A DNA stretch of 64,000 bases from Micromonospora lupini (GCF_026342015.1 NZ_JAPENL010000001.1:2790001-2854000), one strand, 5' to 3'; shown: positions 24,589 to 33,056, counted from the first letter of the stretch. Program-made: numbers and translations. The notes: a model not told the origin generated them from the letters alone.

Positions 24589-27207
24589 ATGGCAACCACG
24601 ACCCCCACCAAGACCACCCGGACCCGGCCGGCCGACCTCGTCCGGGTGCTCCTGCGTCGCCGCGGCCTCGTCTACCCCGGGCCCGTCGGCGGCCAGTTCA
24701 ACCCCGACGCTCGCGCGGGCGTGGCCCTCCTCGAAGCCGACTTGGTCGAGCGAGGATGGCTGCTCTCCCCCGCCCTGTACGACGCGCTGCTGCGCCTCGA
24801 CACCGCGCACCTCATCGGCCTGGGCGCGCGGCTGGTCGCCGACTGCGACGAACTGCTCGGCGCAGACCGCGACCACACGCCGCTGTTCCGGCGCTTCCCC
24901 GCCGACGTGCCGGCGAACACCTTCGGATTCCTCGTCGACCGGCTGCTCGCCGCCTGGTTCCAGACCCCCGAGCAGCCGTGCGTGCTGTGCTCCACCACCG
25001 GCAGCGTCCAGCCGCTCGACCCGTGCGCGCACCTCGTGTGCACCTCCTGCTTCGACCCCAACGTGTTCTCGGCGTGCCCGATCTGCCACCGGCAGCTCGA
25101 CCCGCGCGACCCGTACCTCGTCGCAGGCCGCGCGCCGGAGGAAGTGGACCGGCTGCGTGACCGCCGGCCGGTCACCGGACCCGGGCCGGCGCGGCTACGG
25201 GTGCTGCACCTCGGCACCGACCTGCGCGGCGACGTCCGGGCCGAGCTGCGGGCGCTGCTCGCCCGGCCCACCGCCCTGCCGCCGGCCGACGTCGACGACC
25301 TCGGGCTGCTCCTGGCCGGCGAGGACCGCGCCGACGTGTCGTGGCTGCCCGCCACCGTGCCGGGCCGGGAGGCGAAGGCCCGCCTGCTGGCGTGGCTGCT
25401 CGCCGACCCGGTCAACCCGGCCGTGGTGCAGGCGCACGTCACCAACCTGGTCGACACGGCCACGGACGTGCTACGGCTCCTCGTCGCCCGCTCGGGCGGG
25501 GAGTCGCTGATCGACCGGCCGCGTATCGCCCCGGTGGCCCGGCCTCTGCGCCGGGTACTCCTGGCGGCCCTCGACGCGATGGGCACCGTGCAGCTCGTCG
25601 AGGACATGCGCCGGCACCGTCGGGCGTGGATCGCCGTCGGCGAGCGCCTACACCCGGGCGAGCACGCGCACCGGTGGCCGAACGTCGCGCTGGCGATCGC
25701 CGCGCTGCGCGGCACCGTGCTGACTCCGGTACAGGCCGGGTCGCTGATGCTCAGCGGCGTGCTCAGCGGCGGCGCTGCCCGCACGGAACACGTTCGCGTC
25801 CGCAACGGCCGGGTGTTCGTCGCCATCCGGGCCCGCCGGGTCGAGGAGGCCCTTCGCGACGGTGACGTCACCGCCGCTGTGCGTGCGCTGCGCGCCCGTC
25901 CGGGCGAGCTGCTGCGCCGCGCCGACCACCTCCTGCGCATCGGCGCCGGCCGGCACGCGGAGTTGGTCGAGGAGATCGGCCGGGCCGCCCGGCAGGCCGC
26001 CCCGGCGGTGGCCCTGTCGGCCCTGGGTGAGATCCGCACCCGGGCGGTCACGCACGAGCGGCGGGTGTTCTTCCCCGCCGGCCGCACCGGCACCGCACAC
26101 GTCATCGGCGACACCCGCGAGCCGCTGCCCCTGCACCTCGTCGCGCAGGCCGAGCGGGCGTTGAAGGCTGCCGTGTTCGAGCGTGCCGCCGCGCTGCCGG
26201 CCGTCGACCGGGCCGTCGTGGACACCGCGTTGGAAGGCGTGATCGTCCCGTTCGCGGAGCGCACCGCCTTCCGCGCTCTCGTCACCCTCACGCGCGGTTC
26301 GGTGCTGCCGATCCCGGCGGGCCGGGTCGTGCGGCTGTTCCTGCACTGGATGGAGTCCGACGAGCGCGTCGACCTGGACCTGTCGGTCGCCATCTACAAC
26401 GCGGAGTGGGAGTACGTCGGGAAGTGCGACTACACCAGCCTGCGGATGCCCGGCGCGGTCCACTCGGGTGACTTCACGTCCGCCCCGGCGCCGCGCGGCG
26501 CGTCCGAGTTCATCGACCTCGACATGGACGTCCTCGCCGAGCAGGGCGGCCGGTACGCGGTCATGTCCGTGCTCAGCTACAACAACGTGCCGTTCGTCAA
26601 CATGGCGGAGGCGTTCGCCGGGTTCATGGTCCGCGACCAGGCCGGCGAGCGGGGCGAGCCGTTCGACGCCCGCTCGGTGGAGCAGCGGTTCGACCTCACC
26701 GGGCCGGGCAAGGTGACCATCCCGTTCGTGGTGGACCTGCACGCGCGGACGATGCGGTGGTTGGACGTGGCCGCCCGGGTGACCGGCACTCACCACTCCG
26801 TGCACCGCCACAGCGACCAGTTCGCCTCGGCGGCGCGGGCCCTGGTCGACTCGTTCGAGGCCGGTGGCCGGGTCACCCTCGGGGAGCTGGGCCGGTGGAT
26901 CGCCGCCGCCCGCGCCCGTGAGGTCATCGTGCGTGGCCCCGGTGGGATGGCGCTGTTCCGCCGCGCGGAGGGTGAGTCGGTGTCGACGTTCGCGCTGCGG
27001 TTGCGCACCGGGATCAGCGACGCCCCAGCCACACCCCAGGATGCGGCGACGGCCGGCTTGCAGTTCGTGGCCTGCGGTGACCTGCCGGCGCCGGACGGCG
27101 CGGAAGTGTTCGCGCTACACCCCGGGCAGCTCGACGCCGGTCGGGTGCGGCTGCTCGCGGCTGCCGACGTGCCGGCCCTCCTCGCCGCGCCGGCCGCCCA
27201 GCAGTAG
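24589..27207 (+). CDS. RING-domain protein with TerD-like C-terminus (MXAN_6230/SCO0854 type)
   Basis: 872 residues from ATG 24589 (GAAAGG upstream). Residues about 124-160 form a RING-like zinc site: CVLC, then C-x2-H-x-V-C-x2-C, then CPIC. A long helical middle follows. Residues about 580-720 match TerD-like sequence: RVDLDLSVAIYNAEWE, HSGDFTSAP, GASEFIDLDMD. This order matches the actinobacterial and myxobacterial RING family annotated after SCO0854 and MXAN_6230. TerD domains bind calcium and belong to Ter stress and phage-resistance systems; bacterial RING-like domains are candidate ubiquitin-like or scaffold modules. The activity of this protein is unknown. It has its own operator module and a strong terminator. 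Confidence 0.8.
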   Translation: MATTTPTKTTRTRPADLVRVLLRRRGLVYPGPVGGQFNPDARAGVALLEADLVERGWLLSPALYDALLRLDTAHLIGLGARLVADCDELLGADRDHTPLFRRFPADVPANTFGFLVDRLLAAWFQTPEQPCVLCSTTGSVQPLDPCAHLVCTSCFDPNVFSACPICHRQLDPRDPYLVAGRAPEEVDRLRDRRPVTGPGPARLRVLHLGTDLRGDVRAELRALLARPTALPPADVDDLGLLLAGEDRADVSWLPATVPGREAKARLLAWLLADPVNPAVVQAHVTNLVDTATDVLRLLVARSGGESLIDRPRIAPVARPLRRVLLAALDAMGTVQLVEDMRRHRRAWIAVGERLHPGEHAHRWPNVALAIAALRGTVLTPVQAGSLMLSGVLSGGAARTEHVRVRNGRVFVAIRARRVEEALRDGDVTAAVRALRARPGELLRRADHLLRIGAGRHAELVEEIGRAARQAAPAVALSALGEIRTRAVTHERRVFFPAGRTGTAHVIGDTREPLPLHLVAQAERALKAAVFERAAALPAVDRAVVDTALEGVIVPFAERTAFRALVTLTRGSVLPIPAGRVVRLFLHWMESDERVDLDLSVAIYNAEWEYVGKCDYTSLRMPGAVHSGDFTSAPAPRGASEFIDLDMDVLAEQGGRYAVMSVLSYNNVPFVNMAEAFAGFMVRDQAGERGEPFDARSVEQRFDLTGPGKVTIPFVVDLHARTMRWLDVAARVTGTHHSVHRHSDQFASAARALVDSFEAGGRVTLGELGRWIAAARAREVIVRGPGGMALFRRAEGESVSTFALRLRTGISDAPATPQDAATAGLQFVACGDLPAPDGAEVFALHPGQLDAGRVRLLAAADVPALLAAPAAQQ

Positions 27208-27215
27208 ACAGGTGC

Positions 27216-27244
27216 CCCGCCGTGGGGTAGTCCCCCACGGCGGG
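27216..27244 (+). terminator. Terminator hairpin after the RING gene
   Basis: CCCGCCGTGGGG pairs with CCCCACGGCGGG around a short loop, starting 9 bases after the stop codon. No T tract. Confidence 0.7.
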
Positions 27245-27400
27245 TCAGCCCTCCCGTAACCCCCCGCCTACGTTGTGTTAGATCGACGGCGACCACTGAG
27301 GATCCTCGATCTCCTCGGCAGTCGCCGCCGGTCACTGCACAGGCAAGGCCCACGGCGCGGAACCAACACCGCGGCGACCTCGTCACCCGTAGGAGGAGTC

Positions 27401-27892
27401 TTGAGCACAACCACGAACCACCCGGTCGGCACCGAAGCGGACCCCCGAACGCTCGTCTCGAAGGGCACGTTCGACGAACTCGCCGGCTACTTCGCCGCCC
27501 GGCAGGAGGTCACCCACACCTACGCCGAACGGGCCGTGGGACAGTTCCTCGTGTTCCTGAAGGCCCACGCCGACGCGGTGAAGGCCCCGGGCTTCGGGAT
27601 GAAGCTGCCGGGCGGCGAAACCTACCGCGTGGTCCCGACCACACCGGTCGACGCCGTCTGGCACGCGCTGTTGCAGAGCAGCGAGGCGTACACCGCCGCG
27701 TGCGAGCAGATCGCGGGCGGGTACGTGCACCACCGTCCGATCCTCACGCGGGAGATGGAGGACGGCACCGCCATCGCGTACACGCTGATGGCGTTGCGTG
27801 GCACCGGCTATCTGGTGGACATGGAATTCTGGGACGGCGCGGCCGAGAGCTGCTGCCCGCCGAACCCGCCCCAGCCCGGCAATAAGGGCTGA
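27401..27892 (+). CDS. Glycine-rich-domain-protein-like (GRDP-like) protein
   Basis: 163 residues from TTG 27401, chosen because AGGAGGAG lies 4-6 bases upstream. The core TPVDAVWHALLQSSEAYTAAC, then GGYVHHRP, matches the VD-x-x-WH-x-H...Y-x-x-C...HH-x-P pattern of the GRDP-like family, with the first His of the usual WHxH replaced by Ala-Leu. The family's biochemical role is unknown. The product ends in a Cys-Cys-Pro-rich tail. It precedes the kinase-like gene by 22 bp. Confidence 0.65.
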   Translation: MSTTTNHPVGTEADPRTLVSKGTFDELAGYFAARQEVTHTYAERAVGQFLVFLKAHADAVKAPGFGMKLPGGETYRVVPTTPVDAVWHALLQSSEAYTAACEQIAGGYVHHRPILTREMEDGTAIAYTLMALRGTGYLVDMEFWDGAAESCCPPNPPQPGNKG

Positions 27893-27914
27893 GGTCGAAC
27901 GGAGAAGATGACCC

Positions 27915-28724
27915 ATGCGCAGTGACTGGACCGCCCTGCCCGCAACCGTCACGTACAAGATCGCCGAACGGGTCGGCGGGGCTTTCGACGTCATCCCCGC
28001 GACCACGGGCGACCACGCCGAGATCGCCTCGACCGTCGTCGGACCGGACGCGACGATCTTCGTCAAGGCGGCCTCCGGGCCCATCAGCGTCCCGTCGCTG
28101 CGTTACGAGCTGGCGGCCACCACGATCATCGACCGGTGGCCGCCAGCCGTGCTGTGGCACTTCGAAGTCGACGGCTGGTTGGTGGTGGCGACCGAACACC
28201 TGCACGGCCCCCACCCTGACCTGTCGCCCGGCAGTCCCGACCTCGATGTGCTCGCCGCGGCCCTCGACCGGCTTCAGGCAACTCCGGCGCCGGCCGGCAC
28301 CTGGTACGACCCGGCCAGCCGCCTCGGGTTCGAGCTGCCCGCGGCGGCCGGCCCGGGGCTGGTTCACACGGACCTGAACCCGACCAACCTGATCATGACG
28401 GCGGGCGACCTGCGGATCGTCGATTGGGCGTACACGACCAAGGCCGCGCCGTGGGTGGAGTTGGCGTTGCTGGTGCAGTGGCTGATCGGCAGCGGCCACA
28501 CCCCGGAGCAGGCCGAGGCGTGGTTGGGGCGGTTCCCCGCCTGGGCGGCGGCTGACCGGCTTGTGCTGGACCGTTTCGCGTCGGAGTGCGCCGCGAAGTG
28601 GTTGACCAAGTCCCAACGGAGCACCGCGCAGTGGGTGCACGGGCTGGCCACCTGGACGGGCGAGTGGGCGGACTACCGACGGATGATCGGGCATCGGGGT
28701 CTATCCGTTACGGGCCGTCACTAG
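27915..28724 (+). CDS. Aminoglycoside-phosphotransferase-like kinase
   Basis: 269 residues from ATG 27915. APH/protein-kinase-fold motifs: an early lysine in TIFVKAASGP, a catalytic loop LVHTDLNPTNLIM (the HxDxxxxN motif) and a metal-binding IVDWAY (DxW in place of DFG). Small, with a short N-lobe. The substrate could be an antibiotic, small metabolite or protein; nothing here distinguishes them. Such kinases are common in actinobacterial elements and do not imply resistance. Confidence 0.75.
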   Translation: MRSDWTALPATVTYKIAERVGGAFDVIPATTGDHAEIASTVVGPDATIFVKAASGPISVPSLRYELAATTIIDRWPPAVLWHFEVDGWLVVATEHLHGPHPDLSPGSPDLDVLAAALDRLQATPAPAGTWYDPASRLGFELPAAAGPGLVHTDLNPTNLIMTAGDLRIVDWAYTTKAAPWVELALLVQWLIGSGHTPEQAEAWLGRFPAWAAADRLVLDRFASECAAKWLTKSQRSTAQWVHGLATWTGEWADYRRMIGHRGLSVTGRH

Positions 28725-28812
28725 ACCCGCTTAAAGGCGTTACCTTCGGCGTACTCCGCACGGCGTGGTGTATCTCACCAGCGGCCGTGTTTACTGACGT
28801 AACGCGCAACGT

Positions 28813-28858
28813 AGGACAAAAGGTCAGCCGAGCGATAACAACGGCGTAACGTTGTCCT
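28813..28858. promoter_or_regulatory. AT-richer control region before the DUF4065 pair
   Basis: Inverted repeat AGGACAA (28813-28819) and TTGTCCT (28852-28858) flanks an AT-richer stretch holding AACGTT and several GTAACG words. It lies 86 bases before the antitoxin-like gene. Toxin-antitoxin operons are often autoregulated at such sites. Confidence 0.45.
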
Positions 28859-28943
28859 TAGAACCATCGTAGGCAGCCGCTACCCTGTGACCGCCTCACC
28901 ACCGAGGAGGCACGGGACTCCCCCCATCCCGGAGGTGATCGAC

Positions 28944-29408
28944 ATGGCCCGCATCGAAACCGTAGCCGTCTACGTGCTGACCCAGCTCGGCCCGATCACA
29001 GCGATGAAGCTGCAAAAGCTCTGCTACTACGCCCAAGCCTGGCATCTCGTCTGGGACGACGAACCCCTGTTCGGTGAGCGCATCGAAGCGTGGGCGAACG
29101 GGCCAGTCATCCCCGACCTGTACGCGATGCACCGCGGCCGACTCACCCTCAGCCCCGCTGACTTCGACGGCGACCCGAACGAACTCAGCACCGCCGAGCG
29201 GGAAACGATCGATGCCGTGCTGGAGTTCTACGGCGACATGACCGCACATCACCTGTCCGACCTGACCCATCACGAGGACCCCTGGGTGAAGGCTCGGGAG
29301 AGCGCCGGACTCGCGCCGATGGCTCGTGGTCACGCGGAGATCACGACCGCGTCGATGCACGAGTACTACCTGGGTGTGGCGACTTCGACCGACGGCGATT
29401 CGGAGTAA
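28944..29408 (+). CDS. DUF4065 (Panacea/SocA-like) protein, probable antitoxin
   Basis: 154 residues from ATG 28944 with the strong site GGAGGTGATC upstream. DUF4065 signature: MKLQKLCYYAQAWHLVW, then FGERIEAWANGPVIPDLY, then LSDLTHHEDPW. Panacea-domain proteins act as antitoxins or proteolytic adaptors and neutralise unrelated toxins encoded next to them. The following gene starts 11 bp after this stop, the expected partner position. Confidence 0.85.
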   Translation: MARIETVAVYVLTQLGPITAMKLQKLCYYAQAWHLVWDDEPLFGERIEAWANGPVIPDLYAMHRGRLTLSPADFDGDPNELSTAERETIDAVLEFYGDMTAHHLSDLTHHEDPWVKARESAGLAPMARGHAEITTASMHEYYLGVATSTDGDSE

Positions 29409-29418
29409 GTTTCTCCGT

Positions 29419-29871
29419 GTGGCCAAGGGTTCTGGGAAGAAGGTCCCAGCGTCCAGAGTCGACGCTGGGGCCCCCCGGAAGGCGGTGCCTGCCCGCGCCG
29501 GCCGCCCTGCCCTGTTCACTGCCCAAGCTGATCATCTGCTGCGGGTGAGGTGGAACCGGTTCGACTACGGCGGTCCGTGGTGTTTGTCGGTGTCGTCGTC
29601 GGACGAGATCGTCGCGATGATGCGGCGGGTCTGCGACATGGAGCAAATGCCCCCGCTCCAGGTCTTCTCCGGCGAACCAGGCAAGGACTACGGAGACCCG
29701 GCCCGCCTGCCGAACAAGGCGGCGAAGGACCGACTGGTCGAGCTGGGCCTGATCGACGAGACGTGCGTGAGCCGGCTGCGGATCAGCGGCCCGGGGCGGC
29801 TGTACGGGTTCCGCCGTGACCCTGAGTTCTACGCGGTGTTCTGGGATCCGAAGCACGAAATCTGGTCGTAG
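29419..29871 (+). CDS. Putative toxin partner of the DUF4065 protein
   Basis: 150 residues from GTG 29419. The N-terminus is basic (KGSGKKVP). The C-terminus ends RLRISGPGRLYGFRRDPEFYAVFWDPKHEIWS, a short-split pattern resembling the end of RelE/YoeB-like and related interferases where a Phe/Tyr and WD-x-x-H close the fold (motif at about residues 120-150). Position right after a Panacea antitoxin strongly suggests a toxin. The molecular target is unknown, although an RNA target would fit the context. Confidence 0.6.
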   Translation: MAKGSGKKVPASRVDAGAPRKAVPARAGRPALFTAQADHLLRVRWNRFDYGGPWCLSVSSSDEIVAMMRRVCDMEQMPPLQVFSGEPGKDYGDPARLPNKAAKDRLVELGLIDETCVSRLRISGPGRLYGFRRDPEFYAVFWDPKHEIWS

Positions 29872-29901
29872 CGGCACTCCGTGACGAAACTTCAGCGGGA
29901 A

Positions 29902-29944
29902 CTCGGTAGAAGTTATTGCCACCGGCCCTGCCGTGTCGTACCGT
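29902..29944 (+). promoter_or_regulatory. Element promoter/operator module 9
   Basis: Half-site CTCGGTAG, then AAGTTA, -35 TTGCCA at 29916, exactly 17 bp, -10 TACCGT at 29939. Same offsets as module 8. It is the last promoter seen before the tRNA array. Confidence 0.7.
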
Positions 29945-30062
29945 CAGTAGTGCCACGGTTACCCGGTGGGTGAGCAAGCGGACGGAAACTCCGTTGCTCG
30001 CTTGCCCGCCGGGAACCTACGGTCAACACCAACCGAACGAACCAATGAGGAGCAGCCGGTCA

Positions 30063-30178
30063 TGATGCGCCACACGAACCCAGAACCGCAGCAGCGTTTG
30101 TCGCTGCGCGGGGAGTGGTGCGTGGCCATCACCGCAGCCTCCGTCGACAACTTCAAGCTCGGTAGGTGGGGCGACTAG
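30063..30178 (+). CDS. Short leader-like ORF before the tRNA array
   Basis: 38 residues at most, from ATG 30063 (or ATG 30066), with GAGGAG 8-10 bases upstream. The sequence (LSLRGEWCVAITAASVDNFKLG) matches no family I know. It sits between module 9 and the terminator at 30199, so it could be a leader peptide or a short real product. Confidence 0.4.
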
Positions 30179-30198
30179 CCCGGTCCTCGGACTCGGAA

Positions 30199-30233
30199 GC
30201 CGCCCACCCGCAAGGGGCAGGGCGGCTTTTTCG
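30199..30233 (+). terminator. Intrinsic terminator just before the tRNA array
   Basis: AGCCGCCC pairs with GGGCGGCT and is followed by TTTTT, a classical rho-independent terminator, unusual in this GC-rich DNA. Transcripts from module 9 would stop here unless antitermination or partial read-through occurs. Confidence 0.8.
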
Positions 30234-30251
30234 TACTCGACAGAAGTTCAT

Positions 30252-30324
30252 AGGGGTGTGGCGCAACTGGTAGCGCAGCGGCCTCCAAAGCCGAAGGTTG
30301 CAGGTTCGAGTCCTGTCACCCCTG
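30252..30324 (+). tRNA. tRNA-Trp(CCA)
   Basis: Cloverleaf with 7-bp acceptor AGGGGTG/CACCCCT, anticodon loop CTCCAAA, T-loop TTCGAGT, discriminator G. First gene of the array, 19 bases after the terminator T tract. No encoded CCA. Confidence 0.95.
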
Positions 30325-30450
30325 CTCAACGTCCCGACCATTCGTGGCCGGCTTGGCGATGATCATTCTTAACTCCACAGCGGATGGCATACAGACGACA
30401 CCCGGCCGGCGGCAGCACCATTGCCCGCCGCCGGCCGGGGTCGACATCTT

Positions 30451-30524
30451 GGGGCCGTAGCTCAGTTGGTTAGAGCGCTGATCTGGCAGGTCAGAGGTCA
30501 TGGGTTCGATTCCCTTCGGCTCCA
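30451..30524 (+). tRNA. tRNA-Ala(GGC)
   Basis: Acceptor GGGGCCG/CGGCTCC, anticodon loop CTGGCAG, T-loop TTCGATT, discriminator A. No encoded CCA. Confidence 0.9.
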
Positions 30525-30760
30525 CGAGGGTGTGTCAGCGAATACGGACCCGGGTGACCCCCGGCCGGGCGGCTCGTCACCGCCCCCGCGAGCAAGCGGG
30601 GCAAGCTGGGACACCCTGTGAGCGGCGCGGGCGTACGGCCGCGCAAGTCGTCAGGCTGCGACCCCGTTTGACTCGGGGACCGGGTACGCGGAGCGGGGTG
30701 GCCACCTTGCCCGTGGAGGGTTCGACTCCCGGCGGATGCCCGCAGACTGGCGCACCTCTC
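30525..30760 (+). other. Spacer with tRNA-like hairpins but no canonical tRNA
   Basis: Two blocks have complementary ends: AGGGTGT (30527) with ACACCCT (about 30611), and GCGGGCGT (about 30627) with ATGCCCGC (about 30738). The first contains a 5-bp stem with 7-base loop CTCGTCA. The second contains CCCCG-TTTGACT-CGGGG, a perfect anticodon-like arm reading TGA, and a T-arm-like GGGTTCGACTCCC. Neither folds as a standard cloverleaf. They could be decayed or divergent tRNAs, or other small RNAs. Confidence 0.4.
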
Positions 30761-30833
30761 GCCCGCTAGGCCCCAGCGGTGGGGCGCCCGGTTGAAGCCC
30801 GGGAGTGGCACGGTTCGACTCCGTGAGCGGGCA
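30761..30833 (+). tRNA. tRNA-Phe(GAA)
   Basis: Acceptor GCCCGCT/AGCGGGC, anticodon stem CCCGG/CCGGG with loop TTGAAGC, T-loop TTCGACT, discriminator A. Position 38 is C, slightly unusual. Confidence 0.9.
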
Positions 30834-30887
30834 CGTTGGCAGGGGGGAACCTCCCGGGCGAGGCTCCCGGCCCCCTGCCGGCTTCAT

Positions 30888-30960
30888 GGGCCGTTGGAGC
30901 AATTGGCAGCTCACCCGGTTCTCAGCCGGAAGGTTACGGGTTCGAGTCCCGTACGGCCTA
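30888..30960 (+). tRNA. tRNA-Glu(CTC)
   Basis: Acceptor GGGCCGT/ACGGCCT, anticodon loop TTCTCAG, T-loop TTCGAGT, discriminator A. No encoded CCA. Confidence 0.9.
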
Positions 30961-30970
30961 CGTACGTCAT

Positions 30971-31042
30971 GCGGTGCTAGCTCATCGGGTAGAGCGGCAG
31001 CCTTCCAAGCTGCTGGGCGGGGTTCGAGTCCCCGGTACCGCT
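30971..31042 (+). tRNA. tRNA-Gly(TCC)
   Basis: Acceptor GCGGTGC/GTACCGC, anticodon stem GCAGC/GCTGC with loop CTTCCAA, T-loop TTCGAGT, discriminator T. Confidence 0.93.
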
Positions 31043-31183
31043 CGACGGGGCAGGGAAACAGGGGCGGCGGACGCCGTGAAACCAGAGGCCAGGTTGCGCA
31101 GCTTGGTCGACGGCCGGCGCGGGGTAGCTCCCCGAGTCAGCGCGGAGGGTCACCGCCCCCGAGTACCTGCCCTGTTCACGCTT
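31043..31183 (+). other. Structured spacer of unknown nature
   Basis: GGGGCAGG (about 31046) pairs with CCTGCCCT (about 31167), enclosing about 110 bases with several GC hairpins including GGGGTAGCTCCCC. No T-loop consensus is present, so it is not a normal tRNA. Possibly a small RNA or a tRNA remnant. Confidence 0.35.
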
Positions 31184-31255
31184 TGGGGGCTCGGCTAACG
31201 GGCAGGCCACCTGATTTTGGTTCAGGCCGTGGGGGTTCGAATCCTCCGCCCCCAG
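31184..31255 (+). tRNA. tRNA-Gln(TTG)
   Basis: Acceptor TGGGGGC/GCCCCCA (the T1-A72 pair is typical of tRNA-Gln), anticodon stem CCTGA/TCAGG with loop TTTTGGT, T-loop TTCGAAT, discriminator G. Confidence 0.93.
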
Positions 31256-31261
31256 CTCGAT

Positions 31262-31339
31262 GCCCTGCTACCCCAACTGGCACGAGGGCGCCAGCTCAAA
31301 CCTGGCGGGTTGGCGGTTCGAATCCGCCGCAGGGCACCA
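31262..31339 (+). tRNA. tRNA-Leu(CAA), short variable loop
   Basis: Acceptor GCCCTGC/GCAGGGC, anticodon stem GCCAG/CTGGC with loop CTCAAAC, T-loop TTCGAAT, discriminator A, encoded CCA. The variable region is only about 5 bases, whereas bacterial tRNA-Leu normally has a long variable arm. The anticodon gives the call; charging identity is uncertain. Confidence 0.8.
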
Positions 31340-31395
31340 TGCCAGTCTCACGTATTGGTGGCTACCCTCCAAGGTCAAGAGTCCGGGGGGACCAC

Positions 31396-31947
31396 ATGGA
31401 GCAGACAGCACAGGACAGGTTCTCAGCGTTCGTTCGCATCGCCATCGACAACGCCGCCTACGAGCAAGGCAAGCCCATCAGCGAGGTAGTCGACGGACGT
31501 GTTAGCAAGTCCACCGTCTTCCGATGGATCGCTGGCGGCTGGGCGACCACGCCAGGGCTGGACAAGATCGAGGCGTTCTGCAGGGCCACCGGCGCCGACT
31601 ACAACGATGCCCTTGCGGCTCTGACCGGACGGCCACCGGCACCGAAGGCCACCGCGGCTCCAACCGAGCAGCGCCCGCCTCAGGCATCTGCCGCAGCGGC
31701 CCGATGCAGCCTGACTCGGCGGTGCCCGCACTGTGCTGCTGGCCGCCCTTCGGCACCGCAGCGTCTCACCGTCGAGGACATGCCGAGGATCGCCGGACTG
31801 ACCGAGCCCGCCCGGCGGGCGCTCCCTCCAAGGTTCCACCGGCCTCACTGGGATGAGGTGCGTCGGCAGTGGATGTGCCTGGTGTGCCCGAGGCGGCCGT
31901 GGCCGTGCCTGGTTGCCCAGGCCCACGGCGACCTCGTCGGGATCTGA
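31396..31947 (+). CDS. HTH-domain protein embedded in the tRNA array
   Basis: 183 residues from ATG 31396. Residues about 8-70 form a HTH_3/Cro-like domain (VRIAIDNAAYEQGKPISEVV, then SKSTVFRWIAGGWAT, then KIEAFCRATGADYNDALAAL). A Pro/Ala linker leads to a C-terminal segment with CPHC and CLVC pairs that may bind zinc. The gene lies between tRNA-Leu(CAA) and tRNA-Thr(GGT), co-oriented with them, with GGGGGG close upstream. A regulator of the array is plausible from position only. Confidence 0.7.
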   Translation: MEQTAQDRFSAFVRIAIDNAAYEQGKPISEVVDGRVSKSTVFRWIAGGWATTPGLDKIEAFCRATGADYNDALAALTGRPPAPKATAAPTEQRPPQASAAAARCSLTRRCPHCAAGRPSAPQRLTVEDMPRIAGLTEPARRALPPRFHRPHWDEVRRQWMCLVCPRRPWPCLVAQAHGDLVGI

Positions 31948-32078
31948 CCCGGTTCGTACACCGGACGCCTCGTTGTGACCACGGTAAAACCGTACGACCG
32001 GCCGACCCGGCACCAGCGGGACCGAATCGCCTCAGGGGCGACAGGTACGTTCCCGCCCATTGTGGGAGAGGCACCCAC

Positions 32079-32154
32079 GCCGTCGTAGCTCAGGTGGAAG
32101 AGCACACCCTTGGTACGGGTGAGGTCCGGGGTTCGAATCCCCGCGTCGGCTCCA
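32079..32154 (+). tRNA. tRNA-Thr(GGT)
   Basis: Acceptor GCCGTCG/CGTCGGC with one T-T mismatch at pair 5, anticodon stem CACCC/GGGTG with loop TTGGTAC, T-loop TTCGAAT, discriminator T, encoded CCA. Confidence 0.92.
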
Positions 32155-32155
32155 C

Positions 32156-32228
32156 GCGGTTGTAGCGCAGTTGGTAGCGCGCCACCTTGCCAAGGTGGAG
32201 GTCCCGGGTTCGAGTCCCGGTAGCCGCT
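32156..32228 (+). tRNA. tRNA-Gly(GCC)
   Basis: Acceptor GCGGTTG/TAGCCGC region, anticodon stem CCACC/GGTGG with loop TTGCCAA, T-loop TTCGAGT. One base after the previous tRNA's CCA. Confidence 0.93.
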
Positions 32229-32231
32229 CAA

Positions 32232-32250
32232 TGTCTCTTAGATAGAGACA
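32232..32250. promoter_or_regulatory. Palindrome before the HNH gene
   Basis: TGTCTCT and AGAGACA form a perfect 7-bp inverted repeat around TAGAT, just after tRNA-Gly(GCC) and 50 bases before the HNH gene. Could be an operator or a short RNA hairpin. Confidence 0.45.
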
Positions 32251-32299
32251 AAGCGACATCCCGTCGCGGTCCACTACGACACCCGAGGGGAGGGACCTG

Positions 32300-32743
32300 G
32301 TGGACGCCGTACTCGTCATCAACGCCGACCTTGGACCCCTCCACCGGGTCACGGTCGCCCACGCGATCCGGATGCTGTGCCGCCGGGTCGCCGAGATCCA
32401 CGAAGCCGAACCCGACCGGACCCTCGGTGTGTTCCCCATGCCGAAGGTCGTCCGCCTGGTGCGGTACGTCGTCACCCGGTGGCGGTACACCCACGGCCCC
32501 GCCTGGTCCAAGGGCGGTGTCCTGGCCCGCGACGGCCGCCGGTGCGGCTACTGCTCGGGTCCGGCCGCGACGGTCGACCACATCCTGCCCCGCTCGCGGG
32601 GTGGGCAGAACACCTGGCGGAACACCGTCAGCGCGTGCGCCCCTTGCAACCAGGCGAAGGGCGACCGGACCCCGGCCGAGGCCGGCATGGTGCTCCGCAT
32701 CAAGCCGCTCGTGCCCGCGTGGGGGTCGCTGCCGCAGCGCTGA
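32300..32743 (+). CDS. HNH endonuclease embedded in the tRNA array
   Basis: 147 residues from GTG 32300 with GAGGGA upstream. HNH signature: CGYC, then VDHILPRSRGGQNTWRNTVSACAPCNQAKGDRTP region (residues about 94-130) with catalytic His in DHILPR, Asn in WRN and paired CxxC zinc ligands. This is the free-standing HNH family common in actinobacteria and phages. Inside a tRNA array it could be a homing-type endonuclease moving array segments, or a defence nuclease. Confidence 0.88.
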   Translation: MDAVLVINADLGPLHRVTVAHAIRMLCRRVAEIHEAEPDRTLGVFPMPKVVRLVRYVVTRWRYTHGPAWSKGGVLARDGRRCGYCSGPAATVDHILPRSRGGQNTWRNTVSACAPCNQAKGDRTPAEAGMVLRIKPLVPAWGSLPQR

Positions 32744-32777
32744 CCCGGCCGGCGGGCCATCACCCCGCCGGCCGCGA

Positions 32778-32851
32778 TGCGGGCTGGTGCAATCTGGCAG
32801 CACACCCGGTTCTGACCCGGGAGGTTGGAGGTTCGAGTCCTCCGCCCGCAG
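32778..32851 (+). tRNA. tRNA-Gln(CTG)
   Basis: Acceptor TGCGGGC/GCCCGCA with T1-A72, anticodon stem CCCGG/CCGGG with loop TTCTGAC, T-loop TTCGAGT, discriminator G. Confidence 0.92.
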
Positions 32852-32978
32852 CAAAGGAACCCGCCACGCTAACGGACCTGCGTGCGGCCCGTATCGACCA
32901 GTCGGGCCGGGTTCTGGGTGGGGGTTGATGTGGCGGCCGGTAGCGCTGCTGAACGCCACACCGGCCCCCACCACCGAT

Positions 32979-33055
32979 GCTCTCGTAGCCCAACGGCAGA
33001 GGCGCTGTCCCGAGATGGCAGTCATGTGCGCGTTCGACTCGCGCCGAGAGCACCA
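32979..33055 (+). tRNA. tRNA-Leu(GAG), short variable loop
   Basis: Acceptor GCTCTCG/CGAGAGC, anticodon stem CTGTC/GGCAG with loop CCGAGAT (C at position 33 instead of T), T-loop TTCGACT, discriminator A, encoded CCA. Variable loop of about 6 bases, not the long arm expected for Leu. Both oddities make its decoding role uncertain. Confidence 0.75.
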
Positions 33056-33056
33056 A